A stretch of 64,000 nucleotides of DNA from Agarivorans sp. Toyoura001 (GCF_005405585.1 NZ_BJEQ01000003.1:186001-250000); one strand, 5' to 3'. Shown: positions 7,951-17,233, counted from the first letter of the stretch. Program-made: numbers and translations. Notes: a model not told the origin generated them from the sequence alone.

Positions 7951-8463
7951 GTGAAAACATTAGCAATACTATTAGGGACACTTAGCACTCTGTCCTTCTC
8001 CTGCTGGGGCTTTAATAGCCACATAGTAGAGTCCACGCCATCTGAATTCATTAATTCAAACGCGCAAATTAACTACCACTATTACAACACCAGTCTAGGT
8101 GATCGCCCGGCGCGTATAAAAGGTCTGGTGGGGATTATTGATGGTTACGCAATTTTAAAGCTTAGCTGCGCGAATAATGGCGCGGTATCGGTAAAACACA
8201 ATGTGATTAAAGCACCTGAACAGCACGTATCCATTGACCACAAACAACTGAAAACTAAGCTTAGCCAATTCAATTATAGCCTTAGCTCTCAAGAACAAAT
8301 TACCCAACTAAAACAAGGTAAATACTTGCAGTTTTCTCAGCAACCTACACTAACAGCAAATTTGAAGTTAAAAACCACATCAGTATCTTTACAAGGGTTT
8401 ACAGCTACTTACGAGCGGATGAAGCAACTTTGCGCACACAGCGCTGGCCTAGCAATGCGTTAA
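7951..8463 (+). CDS. Hypothetical exported protein
   Basis: 170 residues. The start is GTG, with AAGGAG five bases before it. An N-terminal signal peptide of about 20 residues (ILLGTLSTLSFSCWG) implies export; there is no clear lipobox spacing. The mature part is hydrophilic and beta/alpha mixed with two Cys (LSCANNG and QLCAHS) that could form a disulphide. I do not recognise the family. It stands alone between a long upstream region and a convergent acetyltransferase gene. Confidence 0.6.
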   Translation: MKTLAILLGTLSTLSFSCWGFNSHIVESTPSEFINSNAQINYHYYNTSLGDRPARIKGLVGIIDGYAILKLSCANNGAVSVKHNVIKAPEQHVSIDHKQLKTKLSQFNYSLSSQEQITQLKQGKYLQFSQQPTLTANLKLKTTSVSLQGFTATYERMKQLCAHSAGLAMR

Positions 8464-8510
8464 GCCAAATAGGCAACAGCTTGTACCTTGTTGTTATTGA
8501 AAAGTACTGC

Positions 8511-8933
8511 TTAACTTAGTTGCTCGGTAAAATGATGGCTTCTAATATCAAAGCCATGACGTAGATAAAATCGGTGAGCAGCAAAGCGTTGTACCCCAGA
8601 TCCCAAATGAAACTGCTCACACTGTTGTTGCTTGGCATAGTCTTCTAGCCAATGCAGCAACTGCTTTCCAACACCTTTCGAGCGGCAATTTGGCAGTGTC
8701 ACTAAGTCATCCAAATAAAGGTGTTTGCCCCAAGATAGCTTCCAAGCGATCACAAAACCGGCGACTGCAACAATTTGCTGCTGGTCACTTAAGTAACTCA
8801 ACTGATAACCCTGCTGCTGCTGCAACTTAATTTGTTCAATCAATGTAGCTTTGGTGAAGCTTGGGCGAAGCACCAGCATAACATCTGCCACTTGCCCTAA
8901 TTCAGTATCAGATTGCAGTAAGCTCACTTGCAT
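8511..8933 (-). CDS. GNAT-family N-acetyltransferase
   Basis: 140 residues, one GNAT domain. Motif A, which binds acetyl-CoA, is visible as the strand YLDDLVTLPNCRSKGVGKQLLHWL with RSKGVGKQ as the pyrophosphate loop. Motif B follows as HRFYLRHGFDIRSHHF. The substrate is unknown. Relatives of this size acetylate small amines or protein N-termini. Confidence 0.85.
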   Translation of the reverse strand: MQVSLLQSDTELGQVADVMLVLRPSFTKATLIEQIKLQQQQGYQLSYLSDQQQIVAVAGFVIAWKLSWGKHLYLDDLVTLPNCRSKGVGKQLLHWLEDYAKQQQCEQFHLGSGVQRFAAHRFYLRHGFDIRSHHFTEQLS

Positions 8934-9061
8934 TCTATAGGCTCTCTAAAGGATTAACCATGCTACCTATAGCAGCACAACGTTAAGTATGGATGCTTGA
9001 ATTTAAGACTAAGGTATTTAGCTAAGCCCTATAAAAACGGCTTACAAGGAAGGGATAAACT

Positions 9062-9093
9062 CAAGTCTTGCTAAACGATTTTAGCAAGACTTG
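9062..9093 (-). terminator. 14-bp perfect hairpin downstream of proV
   Basis: CAAGTCTTGCTAAA pairs perfectly with TTTAGCAAGACTTG across a CGAT loop, ten bases after the proV stop. Only a weak T-stretch follows on the minus strand, so it may act as a terminator or as a 3' stabiliser. Confidence 0.6.
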
Positions 9094-9102
9094 TTGACAC
9101 AT

Positions 9103-10335
9103 TTATTTCGAAACAAGCGCTTCTTTATTAGAATCAGCGTCTACTTCCGACTCTTCAGGCTCGGCAAATACTTCGGCCACCGACTTGCGAGTTAACTCAC
9201 CTTTGAGGTTGCCGTCATCATCTACTACAGGCAATGAGAAATCACTTGCTAAACTGTCGGTTATAACACTCTCAATGGCCGCGTCTGGTGAAATAGTCGG
9301 CACGTCTTGATACTCACACGTTTCGAATTGCTCATCAGCATTTGCTTTCGATGCTTGCTCAAGCGAATCTTGCGTCACAATGCCTTGGTAGCCATCTTCG
9401 GTAACATGATAAGCGTAGTCGCCTTTGATTTTTTTCATTTGCTGCAAGGCTTCGCCAATAGTATCAGCCGTAATTCGCCGCGCAGGAGGCCGCATTACCG
9501 TTTCTACCGTAAGGGCACGAGCTCGGTTTACGTCTTTTACAAAAGCTTCAACGTAATCGGTAGCAGGATTTAATAGAATATCGTCTGGCGTGCCCTGCTG
9601 TACTACCTCACCGTCTTTCAAAATAGCAATTTTGTCGCCAATGCGCAGCGCTTCATCTAAATCGTGAGTAATAAAGATAATAGTTTTGTGCAGGGTTTCT
9701 TGGAGTTCAATCAGCTGATCTTGCATTTCACTTCGAATCAGCGGGTCAAGGGCTGAGAAGGCTTCATCCATCAGCAAAATTTCTGCATCGGTGCTTAAGG
9801 CACGAGCTAAACCTACACGCTGCTGCTGACCACCTGAAAGTTGCGAAGGATATTGCTGCTCATAACCGTTTAAGCCCACGGTATCTAACCACTCTTGAGC
9901 TTTTGCTAAACGCTGCTCTTTGGGCACGCCCTGCACGGTTAAACCATAAGCGACATTTTCAATCACACTACGGTGTGGCATCAAACCAAAACGTTGGAAT
10001 ACCATCGACATTTTATGACGACGGAAATCTTGCAGCTCTTTACTGCTCAGCTTCATTACGTCAGTCCCCTCAATGCTAATCACCCCTTCGGTAGGGTCAA
10101 TTAGACGGTTGAAGTGACGGATCAAGGTCGATTTACCAGAACCAGACAAACCCATTATTACGTAGATTTCGCCTTGCTGTATCTCTAAGTTAATGTCTTT
10201 AAGGCCCAAAGTGTGGCCAGTTTCCGCCAGAATTTTATCTTTAGATTCTCCGGCCTTTACTCGCGGCATCACCTGCTTCGGATTTTCACCAAACAGCTTG
10301 TATAAGCCCTGAATTTTAATTAGCGGCTCAGTCAT
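9103..10335 (-). CDS. proV: Glycine betaine/proline ABC transporter, ATP-binding subunit
   Basis: 410 residues. ATPase of a ProU/OpuA-type osmoprotectant importer at the inner membrane. Walker A is GLSGSGKST, the signature is LSGGQQQRVG, Walker B is ILLMDEAFSALD, and the switch His is in FITHDLDEA. The N-terminal extension before the first ATPase strand (KAGESKDKIL) is typical of ProV. A C-terminal part (from about residue 280) holds two CBS-like units (VMRPPARRI and DFSLPVVDDDGNL), which in OpuA sense ionic strength (family knowledge). The ATG at 10335 overlaps the proW stop by eight bases, so translation is coupled. An upstream in-frame start lies inside proW and is less likely. Confidence 0.93.
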   Translation of the reverse strand: MTEPLIKIQGLYKLFGENPKQVMPRVKAGESKDKILAETGHTLGLKDINLEIQQGEIYVIMGLSGSGKSTLIRHFNRLIDPTEGVISIEGTDVMKLSSKELQDFRRHKMSMVFQRFGLMPHRSVIENVAYGLTVQGVPKEQRLAKAQEWLDTVGLNGYEQQYPSQLSGGQQQRVGLARALSTDAEILLMDEAFSALDPLIRSEMQDQLIELQETLHKTIIFITHDLDEALRIGDKIAILKDGEVVQQGTPDDILLNPATDYVEAFVKDVNRARALTVETVMRPPARRITADTIGEALQQMKKIKGDYAYHVTEDGYQGIVTQDSLEQASKANADEQFETCEYQDVPTISPDAAIESVITDSLASDFSLPVVDDDGNLKGELTRKSVAEVFAEPEESEVDADSNKEALVSK

Positions 10336-11227
10336 GCTTAAATCCTTGAAGATGTGCTTGGGTGCGCTTAGCGTAAGCTTGTGAGACACGATCAAATATA
10401 ATCGCCAGCGCTACAATCGCTAAACCGTTGAGTAAACCCAAGGTAAAGTACTGATTGGTAATTGATTTTAATACTGGCTGGCCTAAACCCTTCACCCCAA
10501 TCATTGAGGCAATCACCACCATCGATAAGGCCATCATAATGGTTTGGTTGATTCCCGCCATAATGGTGGGCATCGCCAAGGGGATCTGCACCCCAAACAA
10601 ACGTTGCGTGGTACTCGCACCGTAGGCTGTAGCGGCTTCTAACACCTCTTTATCCACCAAGCGAATGCCTAAATTAGTTAAACGAATTACCGGAGGAATA
10701 CCGTAAATAACCACCGCGATCACGCCAGGAATTTTACCAATGCCCAGCAGCATCACTACCGGAATCAGGTATACAAAAGCTGGCAGCGTCTGCATAACAT
10801 CTAGCATAGGGGTAATAATTGCTTGGGTTCGATTAGAACGGGCCATCACAATGCCAATAGGAATACCTAAGGCAATGGCCAGCATAGTACACACGGTAAT
10901 GATGCTCATGGTTCGCATCATGTCTTCCCACATGCCGAAGTAACCCACCAGTAGCAGTGATACTACGGAGCCAATAACCAGCTTCCAAGAACGACTCGCG
11001 GCGTAAACCAAACCTGCACACACAATCAATACTAACCACCACGGAGTGGTAATAAGCAATTTTTCAAACCAAACTAAAAACTGTAAAAGGGGCTCAAAAA
11101 ATGATTCGATGGCTTCGCCATACTCTCGGGAAAAATTACGATATGCACCATCTAAAGACTTACGAATAACGGTGAGATCGGCTCGACTCATTTGTGGAAA
11201 ACGTTCCAACCATGACGAATCCGCCAT
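10328..11227 (-). CDS. proW: Glycine betaine/proline ABC transporter, permease
   Basis: 299 residues. Six or more membrane helices and the permease EAA-type loop EAATAYGASTTQRLFGVQIPLAMPTIMAGI, which contacts the ATPase. The N-terminal hydrophilic section (FPQMSRADLTV..., SFFEPLL) matches ProW, which carries a cytoplasmic/amphipathic tail before the first helix, though shorter here than in E. coli ProW (354 residues). A GAGG nine bases upstream supports the start. It lies after proX and a hairpin, and overlaps proV. Confidence 0.92.
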   Translation of the reverse strand: MADSSWLERFPQMSRADLTVIRKSLDGAYRNFSREYGEAIESFFEPLLQFLVWFEKLLITTPWWLVLIVCAGLVYAASRSWKLVIGSVVSLLLVGYFGMWEDMMRTMSIITVCTMLAIALGIPIGIVMARSNRTQAIITPMLDVMQTLPAFVYLIPVVMLLGIGKIPGVIAVVIYGIPPVIRLTNLGIRLVDKEVLEAATAYGASTTQRLFGVQIPLAMPTIMAGINQTIMMALSMVVIASMIGVKGLGQPVLKSITNQYFTLGLLNGLAIVALAIIFDRVSQAYAKRTQAHLQGFKHD

Positions 11228-11252
11228 AAATAACTACCTCTATTAAAAACGC

Positions 11253-11280
11253 GAAAGGCCAACCCGAGGTTGGCCTTTTT
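11253..11280 (-). terminator. Hairpin between proX and proW (possible partial terminator)
   Basis: AAAGGCCAACC / GGTTGGCCTTT with loop CGA (or TCG on the minus strand). On the minus strand the stem is followed by CGCGTTTTT, so it could terminate part of the transcripts leaving proX, giving more binding protein than membrane components. It also resembles a transcript-stabilising stem. Confidence 0.65.
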
Positions 11281-11290
11281 GTTACTTAAA

Positions 11291-12283
11291 CTACATACTG
11301 GCTAAAGCTTTACTGACCTTGGCGGCAACTTCATCTGATACCCAAGCTTTCCAGCTTTCTGGGTTTTCAGTTAAGTAGTGATACATTGCTGCATCGCCAT
11401 CCGCTTGGCTTTCTTCCATCCACGCTAATAAACTATTCATTTCAGCATTAGTGAATGAACGCTTAGTAATGTAGTCATAAGCAGCCGGCGCCTTAGTGGC
11501 AAACTCTTCCGTCGTTACAGAGTGAACTGGCGAAGGTGGGTACATGGTTACTTTAGGGTTTTCACAATCTTCTTGAGTGGTACAGTTCAAGAATTCTTGC
11601 TCGTCAATACCGTTTCCAGTATCCACTTTAACCATTTCGTATTTACCTAGCACAGCAGTAGGTGCCCAGTAATAACCAAACCAGCCTTGTTCGCGGGTGT
11701 AGGCTTTAGCAATTGAACCTGAAAGGCCGGCACTCGAACCTGGATCAATCAGTTCAAAACCTGACTTCTCTAGTTCTAAAGCATTAAATAAATTACTTGC
11801 AGAAATTTGACAGTTCCAACCCGCTGGGCAGCCGTAAAAGCCAGATAGCTCTTTGCTTTCAGGGTGAACAAATAATTTAGCGTGTTTCTTAACGCCTTCG
11901 ATAGTGGCAATTTCAGGGTACTTTTCAACTAAGTACTTAGGCACCCAAAAGCCTTCTTCACCGCCGTCAGACAATGACTTACCCGCAAAGCGAATACGTT
12001 TTTCTGCTACGCCGCGATCTAATACTTCTTTAGCAGAGTTACTCCATAACTCAGGAGCAATATCAGGTTCGCCTTTTTCCATCATAGAAACGGTGGTTGG
12101 CATGGTGTCGCCTGGTACAAGTTCGGCATCACAACCGTAACCATGTTCCAGAATAAATTTATCTACGTTGGCAATAACGGTTGCAGAACTCCAGTTCATG
12201 TCTGCAATGGTAACACTGCCACAGCTGTCTTCAGCTTGAGCAAATCCGCTCACTAAAAGCAGTGCTGCATATCTTAACTTCAT
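11291..12283 (-). CDS. proX: Glycine betaine/proline ABC transporter, substrate-binding protein
   Basis: 330 residues with a 17-residue signal peptide (LLLVSGFAQA) for export to the periplasm. The OpuAC/ProX fold is seen in VTIADMNWSSATVIANV at the start and several Trp/Tyr residues that would cage a quaternary amine (PELWSNSAKEV, GWFGYYWAPTAVLG). Four Cys in the mature part (FYGCPAGWNCQ, LNCTTQEDC) may form disulphides. First gene of proX-proW-proV; the order binding protein first is the Vibrio-type order, unlike E. coli proVWX. A MarR-type regulator is divergent. Confidence 0.9.
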   Translation of the reverse strand: MKLRYAALLLVSGFAQAEDSCGSVTIADMNWSSATVIANVDKFILEHGYGCDAELVPGDTMPTTVSMMEKGEPDIAPELWSNSAKEVLDRGVAEKRIRFAGKSLSDGGEEGFWVPKYLVEKYPEIATIEGVKKHAKLFVHPESKELSGFYGCPAGWNCQISASNLFNALELEKSGFELIDPGSSAGLSGSIAKAYTREQGWFGYYWAPTAVLGKYEMVKVDTGNGIDEQEFLNCTTQEDCENPKVTMYPPSPVHSVTTEEFATKAPAAYDYITKRSFTNAEMNSLLAWMEESQADGDAAMYHYLTENPESWKAWVSDEVAAKVSKALASM

Positions 12284-12426
12284 ATCCCTATCCTTCCCTG
12301 TGTGCTTTCTTAGCGTTAAGAATCATACACTTCAAATAATTAGAGTTCAAACTAACTACTGTGTATACCCTCTGGTTTGAGTATGGGATATACTCCGAAA
12401 AACCCCAAAAAAGCATTTAAATAGTT
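12284..12426. promoter_or_regulatory. Divergent promoter region of proX and the MarR-type regulator, with inverted repeats
   Basis: GAGTAT-GGGAT-ATACTC (12379-12395) is a perfect 6-bp inverted repeat and overlaps a plausible -10 box TATACT (12389-12394) for the regulator gene. A second, overlapping imperfect dyad is GTATACCC (12363-12370) / GGGATATAC (12385-12393). MarR-type regulators bind such short dyads, so this is the likely operator for control of proXWV and for autoregulation. The -35 elements are not clear. Confidence 0.5.
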
Positions 12427-12918
12427 ATGCAAAAATCTGCTTACTGGCAAGACGTGTTGATTTCCTTACGGAAAATTATCCGCGCTACCGACCTACAATC
12501 CAAACGCATTGTAAAAGCCTGTGGCTTAACCATTCCGCAAGTGATGGTATTACGGGCAATTGAAGAAATGGGCACCGTTAATGTTAAACGCCTCTCCGAC
12601 CAAGTCTCATTGAGTCAAGCCACAGTAACCACTATTCTTAATCGATTGGAGGAGCGGCAGCTGATTGAGCGAGTACGCTGTGCCACTGACCGACGCATTG
12701 TAAACCCACGCCTTACCAGCCGCGGCCACGATATTCTTACTACTGTGCCGCCATTACTGCACGAAGAATTTATTCAGCGCTTTGAGAGCCTAGAAGATTG
12801 GGAGAAGACCCAAATACTCTCGTCTATGCAACATATTGCTTCAATGATGGATGCAGAAGCGATTGATGCAGCCCCATTATTAGACATTGAAGCGCCGGTA
12901 AAAGATCTACAACGCTAA
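12427..12918 (+). CDS. MarR-family transcriptional regulator, probably of osmolyte uptake (CosR/EctR-like)
   Basis: 163 residues, winged-helix MarR domain. The recognition helix region reads VKRLSDQVSLSQATVTTILNRLEERQLIERV and the wing ATDRRIVNPRLTSRGHDIL. Helices at both ends would form the dimer. Its divergent position from proXWV, about 140 bases away, matches the arrangement of the MarR-type compatible-solute regulators CosR (Vibrio) and EctR (family knowledge). Therefore it probably represses proXWV and perhaps other osmolyte genes at low salinity (inference). There is no reactive Cys of the OhrR kind at the N-terminus. Confidence 0.8.
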   Translation: MQKSAYWQDVLISLRKIIRATDLQSKRIVKACGLTIPQVMVLRAIEEMGTVNVKRLSDQVSLSQATVTTILNRLEERQLIERVRCATDRRIVNPRLTSRGHDILTTVPPLLHEEFIQRFESLEDWEKTQILSSMQHIASMMDAEAIDAAPLLDIEAPVKDLQR

Positions 12919-12951
12919 GAAAATTACTTTCAACTCAAACTAATTCAGGAT

Positions 12952-13512
12952 TTAGTCAGTTATTTTTGATAAGGCTAGGATATGGGTATCAACCCCATCT
13001 AAGCTTTGCTGGTTTTTCTTCGCCCAATATTGCTCAATACCTTTCTCACCTTGCTTATCTGCCCACTGACTTAGTTCTTCTCTAGGCGCTACATAGTCGT
13101 AAAATGGCACCGACATTCCGCACGAGCTCTGCACCATATCAATATCCAACAAGTAGAGTTGCCGGGCGCCATTTAGGTTAGAGAATAATTGACTATAACT
13201 TTGCCAACATTCATCTCCTCGATGAACCGCTGTCGCCTGTCCGTATAAACGCAAGATAACGGGTTTGCCTTCAAAGGCACAAAACATAATCGTCATGCGT
13301 GGATCTTGGCTCACATGAGCGGCAGTTTCATTGCCACTGCCGGTATAGTTTAGCCACACCACTTGGTGTTTGTTTAGCACTCGAAACGAGTCCATACCTT
13401 TTGGCGACAGGTTCACTTTTCCGCTTGGCGCTGCTGTTGCCACAAAAAACATCTGTTGTTGTTCGATGAATTCGACATGAGGGGGGATCATCGCACTAAA
13501 CTGTTTACCCAT
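12952..13512 (-). CDS. Pyridoxamine 5'-phosphate oxidase-like flavin-binding family protein
   Basis: 186 residues of the split-barrel FMN-binding fold: FFVATAAPSGKVNLSPKGMDSFRVL, a WLNYTGSGNETAAHV turn and MTIMFCAFEGKPVILRLYG, the typical PPOX-like run. The C-terminal third (YVAPREELSQWADKQG...) is common in this subgroup of uncharacterised family members. Probably a flavin- or F420-type oxidoreductase or haem-related protein; the substrate is unknown. It converges with the MarR-type gene. Confidence 0.75.
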   Translation of the reverse strand: MGKQFSAMIPPHVEFIEQQQMFFVATAAPSGKVNLSPKGMDSFRVLNKHQVVWLNYTGSGNETAAHVSQDPRMTIMFCAFEGKPVILRLYGQATAVHRGDECWQSYSQLFSNLNGARQLYLLDIDMVQSSCGMSVPFYDYVAPREELSQWADKQGEKGIEQYWAKKNQQSLDGVDTHILALSKITD

Positions 13513-13656
13513 TAATTGTCATCCTAGAAAACCTAAACGCAAGAGGTTCAGTTTATCAACAAGTGATGACAGTTCAGTGATCAATCAACGCTTTAACCCA
13601 CTAAGCACCTTGATAAACAAGCTATAACGACGGGATAACGTCCAGCGCTTATAGCC

Positions 13657-14103
13657 TTATTTATGTTTGGCGAGAATAGAATCTAAATGGCTAGCAAAGG
13701 CTTTTCGGTCAGCTTGGCTAAGCGCAGCTGGCCCACCAGTATGCACGCCGCTGGAGCGCATAGTGTCCATAAAATCACGCATGTTAAGTCGCGATTTAAT
13801 ATTACTTTTCGTATAAAGCTCACCACGGGGGCTGAGTGCTAGGCCTTGTTTCGTAATCACCTCATCGGCCAAGGGAATGTCTGAGGTAATCACCAAATCA
13901 CCTTCGCTCACTCGTGCCACAATTTCGTTATCGGCTACATCAAAACCAGCACTTACCTGTAAGCTAGAAATAACTTTTGAAGGCGGAGTCTTTATGTATT
14001 GATTCGCCACCAAGATAAGAGGAATTTGGGTGCGCTCGGCAGCACGAAATAGTATCTCTTTAATCACCACCGGACAGGCGTCGGCATCTACCCAAATCTT
14101 CAT
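13657..14103 (-). CDS. yaiI: YaiI/YqxD family protein (UPF0178, PIN-like)
   Basis: 148 residues. The start [16 protein letters not shown], a [17 protein letters not shown] segment and the C-terminal [19 protein letters not shown] are the family signatures. Conserved acidic residues (D6, D8 and the TSDIPLAD pair) make a PIN-like, possibly metal-dependent nuclease site; activity is not established for the family. Confidence 0.9.
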   Translation of the reverse strand: MKIWVDADACPVVIKEILFRAAERTQIPLILVANQYIKTPPSKVISSLQVSAGFDVADNEIVARVSEGDLVITSDIPLADEVITKQGLALSPRGELYTKSNIKSRLNMRDFMDTMRSSGVHTGGPAALSQADRKAFASHLDSILAKHK

Positions 14104-14155
14104 TCATAATTACTCTTCAACAATCGTGCGGCTACTATGCCAAATTAACGATTGA

Positions 14156-14704
14156 TTACAAGATCGCTCGCATATCGATATTATAAATTTCGGTATGAAA
14201 GCCGCCGTATTCTTCAAAACCACAAGCCTTATAAAAATGTCGCGCGCGATGGTTGCTTTCTTGAGTCCCGCCCATTAACACTAAGCTTCGCGCACCTTGC
14301 TGCTTAACATGTTGCATCAAAGGTTTAATAGCTGCAGAAGCTAAACCTGCATTTTGATATGCATCGGCTATACACGGCGCAAAAATTACGTCTAACTCAG
14401 CCCGTAAGCATACGCCTTGGCGACTGTAACGCTCAGCTTCCTCTAACGATATGTGACGCTCAACAATAAAGTAACCCGCAACCAGGTCTTTATCCATAAT
14501 CACCCAACGTTCAGCGCTGTCGGTGTTAATGGCTTCACATAAGTGTTTTGCTTGCTGCTGAGTTAATGGATGCGGCCCAAAGCGGCAAGTGGTTGCGAGG
14601 CTTAAACCTTGGAAAAAGGCACCTAAAGCTTCAGCGTCACCCCGCTCTATTAAACGCAAAATAAAAGTACGATCGTACTTAGCTTCAATCGATATCACTG
14701 CCAT
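14156..14704 (-). CDS. GNAT-family N-acetyltransferase
   Basis: 182 residues starting at the ATG at 14704, with AAGGAA just before it; a longer frame would run into the TfoX-like gene. GNAT elements are visible: AELDVIFAPCIADAYQNAGLASAAIKPLM in the acetyl-CoA region and NHRARHFYKACGFEEYGGF as motif B. The loop sequence QNAGLAS departs from the usual R/Q-x-x-G-x-G/A, as in other distant family members. Substrate unknown. Likely the last gene of a three-gene run (RidA, TfoX-like, GNAT). Confidence 0.8.
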   Translation of the reverse strand: MAVISIEAKYDRTFILRLIERGDAEALGAFFQGLSLATTCRFGPHPLTQQQAKHLCEAINTDSAERWVIMDKDLVAGYFIVERHISLEEAERYSRQGVCLRAELDVIFAPCIADAYQNAGLASAAIKPLMQHVKQQGARSLVLMGGTQESNHRARHFYKACGFEEYGGFHTEIYNIDMRAIL

Positions 14705-14711
14705 TTTCCTT

Positions 14712-15041
14712 TTATTTGGGCGCGAGGCTATGCACAAAATTAAGGCAGTAATCTAACCATTTTTCGCGCTGTTCTGCAGTGAGTAAACCTTCGGAAGACA
14801 CATAAACCATGCCCTTCATGGGTTTACCTGTAAAGGTCATTTCCGACGCATATTCTTGCTTTAAACACTGTAAATACTGGTTAGGCCCTACCCGCGCCAT
14901 CAACCTATCGCCGTTAATACCACAGGCCATGTGCCCCGCTACCATAAAACACAAACCGCCAAACATCTTTCGTTCGCTAATCTCCACCTTATCATTTAGC
15001 TGCAGTCGAATCTTGTTGGCCAAGTCTGAATCAAAAGCCAT
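14712..15041 (-). CDS. TfoX/Sxy N-terminal domain protein
   Basis: 109 residues made only of the TfoX N-terminal domain (ERKMFGGLCFMVAGHMACGI, then ARVGPNQY, and FTGKPMKGMVYVS). Full-length Sxy/TfoX, the competence regulator, has an additional C-terminal domain that is missing here; stand-alone N-terminal domains are common and their role is unknown, so do not infer competence. The ATG shares a base with the RidA gene stop (TAATG). Confidence 0.85.
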   Translation of the reverse strand: MAFDSDLANKIRLQLNDKVEISERKMFGGLCFMVAGHMACGINGDRLMARVGPNQYLQCLKQEYASEMTFTGKPMKGMVYVSSEGLLTAEQREKWLDYCLNFVHSLAPK

Positions 15042-15502
15042 TACTCAGCCACCTCAAATATCGAATCAATCACCAGCGGTAAGTTTGCTCTGAGTGATAC
15101 TGCAGCAAATACCGAGCGCGCATGCAGACCTCGCTCTCCAAATACCTCTACCATTAACGCTGAACAACCATCGAGCACTTCTGGATGTTGCTCGAATTGC
15201 TCGGTAGCATTTAGAAAACCCTGTAGCTTCACCACTCTACTCACCTTGTCTAAGGAACCTAGGTGCTGCTGTACTGCGGCCAAAATGTCTAAACCCGCTA
15301 CACGAGCAAAATCAGCCCCCTGCTGGCAGCTAAATTCGCGGCCTAGCTTTCCTTTTGGAATGTTTGCTAATCCAGCAACCGGCCCCTTGCCCGATACATA
15401 AAGCAAGTTACCGGTTTGCACGCAATTACTGTAGCTTGCTGCAGGGCCTGTAGGTGTGGGCAAAGTAATTCCTAGCTCAACCAATCGCTCGGCTATACTC
15501 AT
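15041..15502 (-). CDS. RidA (YjgF/YER057c/UK114) family protein
   Basis: 153 residues, a chorismate-mutase-like fold that forms trimers. The segments LLYVSGKGP, KVSRVVKLQGFLNA and GERGLHARSVFAAVSLRANLPLVID match the family. It belongs to the longer YjgH/Rid subgroup with an N-terminal extension (LVELGITLPTP) and lacks the strict RidA signature around the catalytic Arg, though HARSVFA retains an Arg at that site. Canonical RidA deaminates enamine/imine intermediates of PLP enzymes; the role of this subgroup is not established. AAGGAACC stands just before the ATG. Confidence 0.85.
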   Translation of the reverse strand: MSIAERLVELGITLPTPTGPAASYSNCVQTGNLLYVSGKGPVAGLANIPKGKLGREFSCQQGADFARVAGLDILAAVQQHLGSLDKVSRVVKLQGFLNATEQFEQHPEVLDGCSALMVEVFGERGLHARSVFAAVSLRANLPLVIDSIFEVAE

Positions 15503-15741
15503 ATTGGTTCCTTATATGCTGGTACAAGAGCAAGTAATAGTGTCTTTCAGACTAGCATGATTACCGTTTATTCGACGTAATCTAGGCCACTGGCATTAAT
15601 TAACTAAAAAACTCGCGAATTAAATGCCAAGATTAAGCCAGAAGCCTAGCCCAAGCATGGTACTCACTAGCAACTTACTGTAAGCTGCACGCCCGCCACA
15701 AGTGCGGCCATGCATACCTAATTACCACAAGAGAATATTCT

Positions 15742-17094
15742 ATGAGCTTTGACTCCCTGGGTTTATCTAAACCCCTTTTAGAAGCGGTAGCCGCTCAAGG
15801 TTACGACACACCTTCGCCAATTCAAGCCAAAGCTATTCCTGTGATTCTTGAAGGTAAAGACATTATGGCTGCCGCACAAACTGGCACCGGTAAAACAGCG
15901 GGCTTTACCCTGCCCCTGCTTGAACTTCTGAGCAAAGGCCCTAAAGTACGTAACAACCAAGTTCGCGCCTTGGTATTAACCCCAACCCGCGAGCTAGCAG
16001 CACAAGTGGGCGAAAGTGTTAGCACTTACGGTAAAAACCTGCCATTAAGTTCAACCGTAGTATTTGGCGGGGTAAAAATTAATCCGCAAATGCAAAAGCT
16101 GCGTCGCGGTGCCGATGTATTGGTAGCAACACCCGGTCGTTTATTAGATTTGTACAATCAAAACGCGTTTCGTTTTCAGCAACTTGAAGTGATTGTTTTT
16201 GATGAAGCAGACCGCATGCTAGACATGGGTTTTATTCACGACATTAAAAAGATTTTGGCTCTATTGCCTAAAAAACGCCAAACCTTGATGTTCTCAGCCA
16301 CCTTCTCTAACGAAATTCGCACCTTAGCCAAGAGCCTTGTGAGTAATCCTGTAGAGGTATCAGTTACGCCGCCTAACGCTGCAGCACCAACTGTAGAGCA
16401 GTGGATTGTACCGGTAGATAAGTCGAAGAAATCGGCCTTACTAACTCGCTTGATTCACGACAATAAATGGCAACAAGTACTGGTATTTAGCCGAACCAAA
16501 CATGGTGCTAATCGCTTGGCTAAGCATTTAGACCATAGCCAAATTACCGCGGCAGCCATTCATGGAAATAAAAGCCAAGGCGCACGAACTCGCGCATTGG
16601 CAGACTTTAAAAGCGGTGACGTAAGAGTATTAGTGGCTACCGACATTGCCGCTCGCGGTTTAGATATTGATCAACTGCCACAAGTCGTGAACTTTGACCT
16701 ACCCAACGTAGCTGAAGATTATGTACACCGTATTGGGCGTACTGGTCGCGCTGGCTCAACAGGCCAAGCAATATCTTTAGTGTGTGCCGATGAAATTGCT
16801 GATTTGAGCGGCGTAGAACATTTAACGGGCAAACTGTTAGAGCGTAAGGTAATGGAAGGGTTTGAGCCATCAACCGCCTTACCACCTACCACCTTAAGCG
16901 GTAAGCCCATTAAACCGAAAAAGCCGAAGAAGCCTAAGCAACACCGCAATGATCATCGCGATGGTCAGCGTTCGAGTGAAAATTCTCGGGGTAATAAGCC
17001 GGTTGGTAAAAATCGCCGCCACGCTGGCGGCGGTACTACAAAAACCAGTTCTAGGTTTGCTAAGCCTAAACCGGCTAATTCTGGTAACAGATAA
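15742..17094 (+). CDS. rhlE: DEAD-box ATP-dependent RNA helicase RhlE
   Basis: 450 residues. The full helicase core is seen: Q motif ([10 protein letters not shown]), motif I AQTGTGKT, Ia PTRELAAQV, Ib TPGRLLDL, motif [13 protein letters not shown], motif III SATFS, motif [11 protein letters not shown] and motif [12 protein letters not shown]. The RhlE-type start ([19 protein letters not shown]) and the basic Lys/Pro/Arg tail after about residue 390 mark it as RhlE rather than DbpA or SrmB. It unwinds RNA in ribosome assembly and mRNA decay. A strong terminator follows at once. Confidence 0.93.
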   Translation: MSFDSLGLSKPLLEAVAAQGYDTPSPIQAKAIPVILEGKDIMAAAQTGTGKTAGFTLPLLELLSKGPKVRNNQVRALVLTPTRELAAQVGESVSTYGKNLPLSSTVVFGGVKINPQMQKLRRGADVLVATPGRLLDLYNQNAFRFQQLEVIVFDEADRMLDMGFIHDIKKILALLPKKRQTLMFSATFSNEIRTLAKSLVSNPVEVSVTPPNAAAPTVEQWIVPVDKSKKSALLTRLIHDNKWQQVLVFSRTKHGANRLAKHLDHSQITAAAIHGNKSQGARTRALADFKSGDVRVLVATDIAARGLDIDQLPQVVNFDLPNVAEDYVHRIGRTGRAGSTGQAISLVCADEIADLSGVEHLTGKLLERKVMEGFEPSTALPPTTLSGKPIKPKKPKKPKQHRNDHRDGQRSSENSRGNKPVGKNRRHAGGGTTKTSSRFAKPKPANSGNR

Positions 17095-17100
17095 ATAAAA

Positions 17101-17127
17101 AGCCCGACGACATGTCGGGCTTTTTTT
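17101..17127 (+). terminator. Intrinsic terminator of rhlE
   Basis: Stem AGCCCGAC / GTCGGGCT, loop GACAT, followed by a run of seven T. Confidence 0.92.
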
Positions 17128-17233
17128 AAAATTCTGACTAATAATACTCAGGCAGTTAACTGCTTAAACGGCACTCACGCTCAGTGAGCGCATCACATAC
17201 GCCTCGTCTATGCGCCTGCATTATTATCAATGC

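Noticed and set aside
14712-15041. Natural-competence regulator TfoX
   Set aside because: Only the N-terminal domain is present; the C-terminal domain of Sxy/TfoX is missing.
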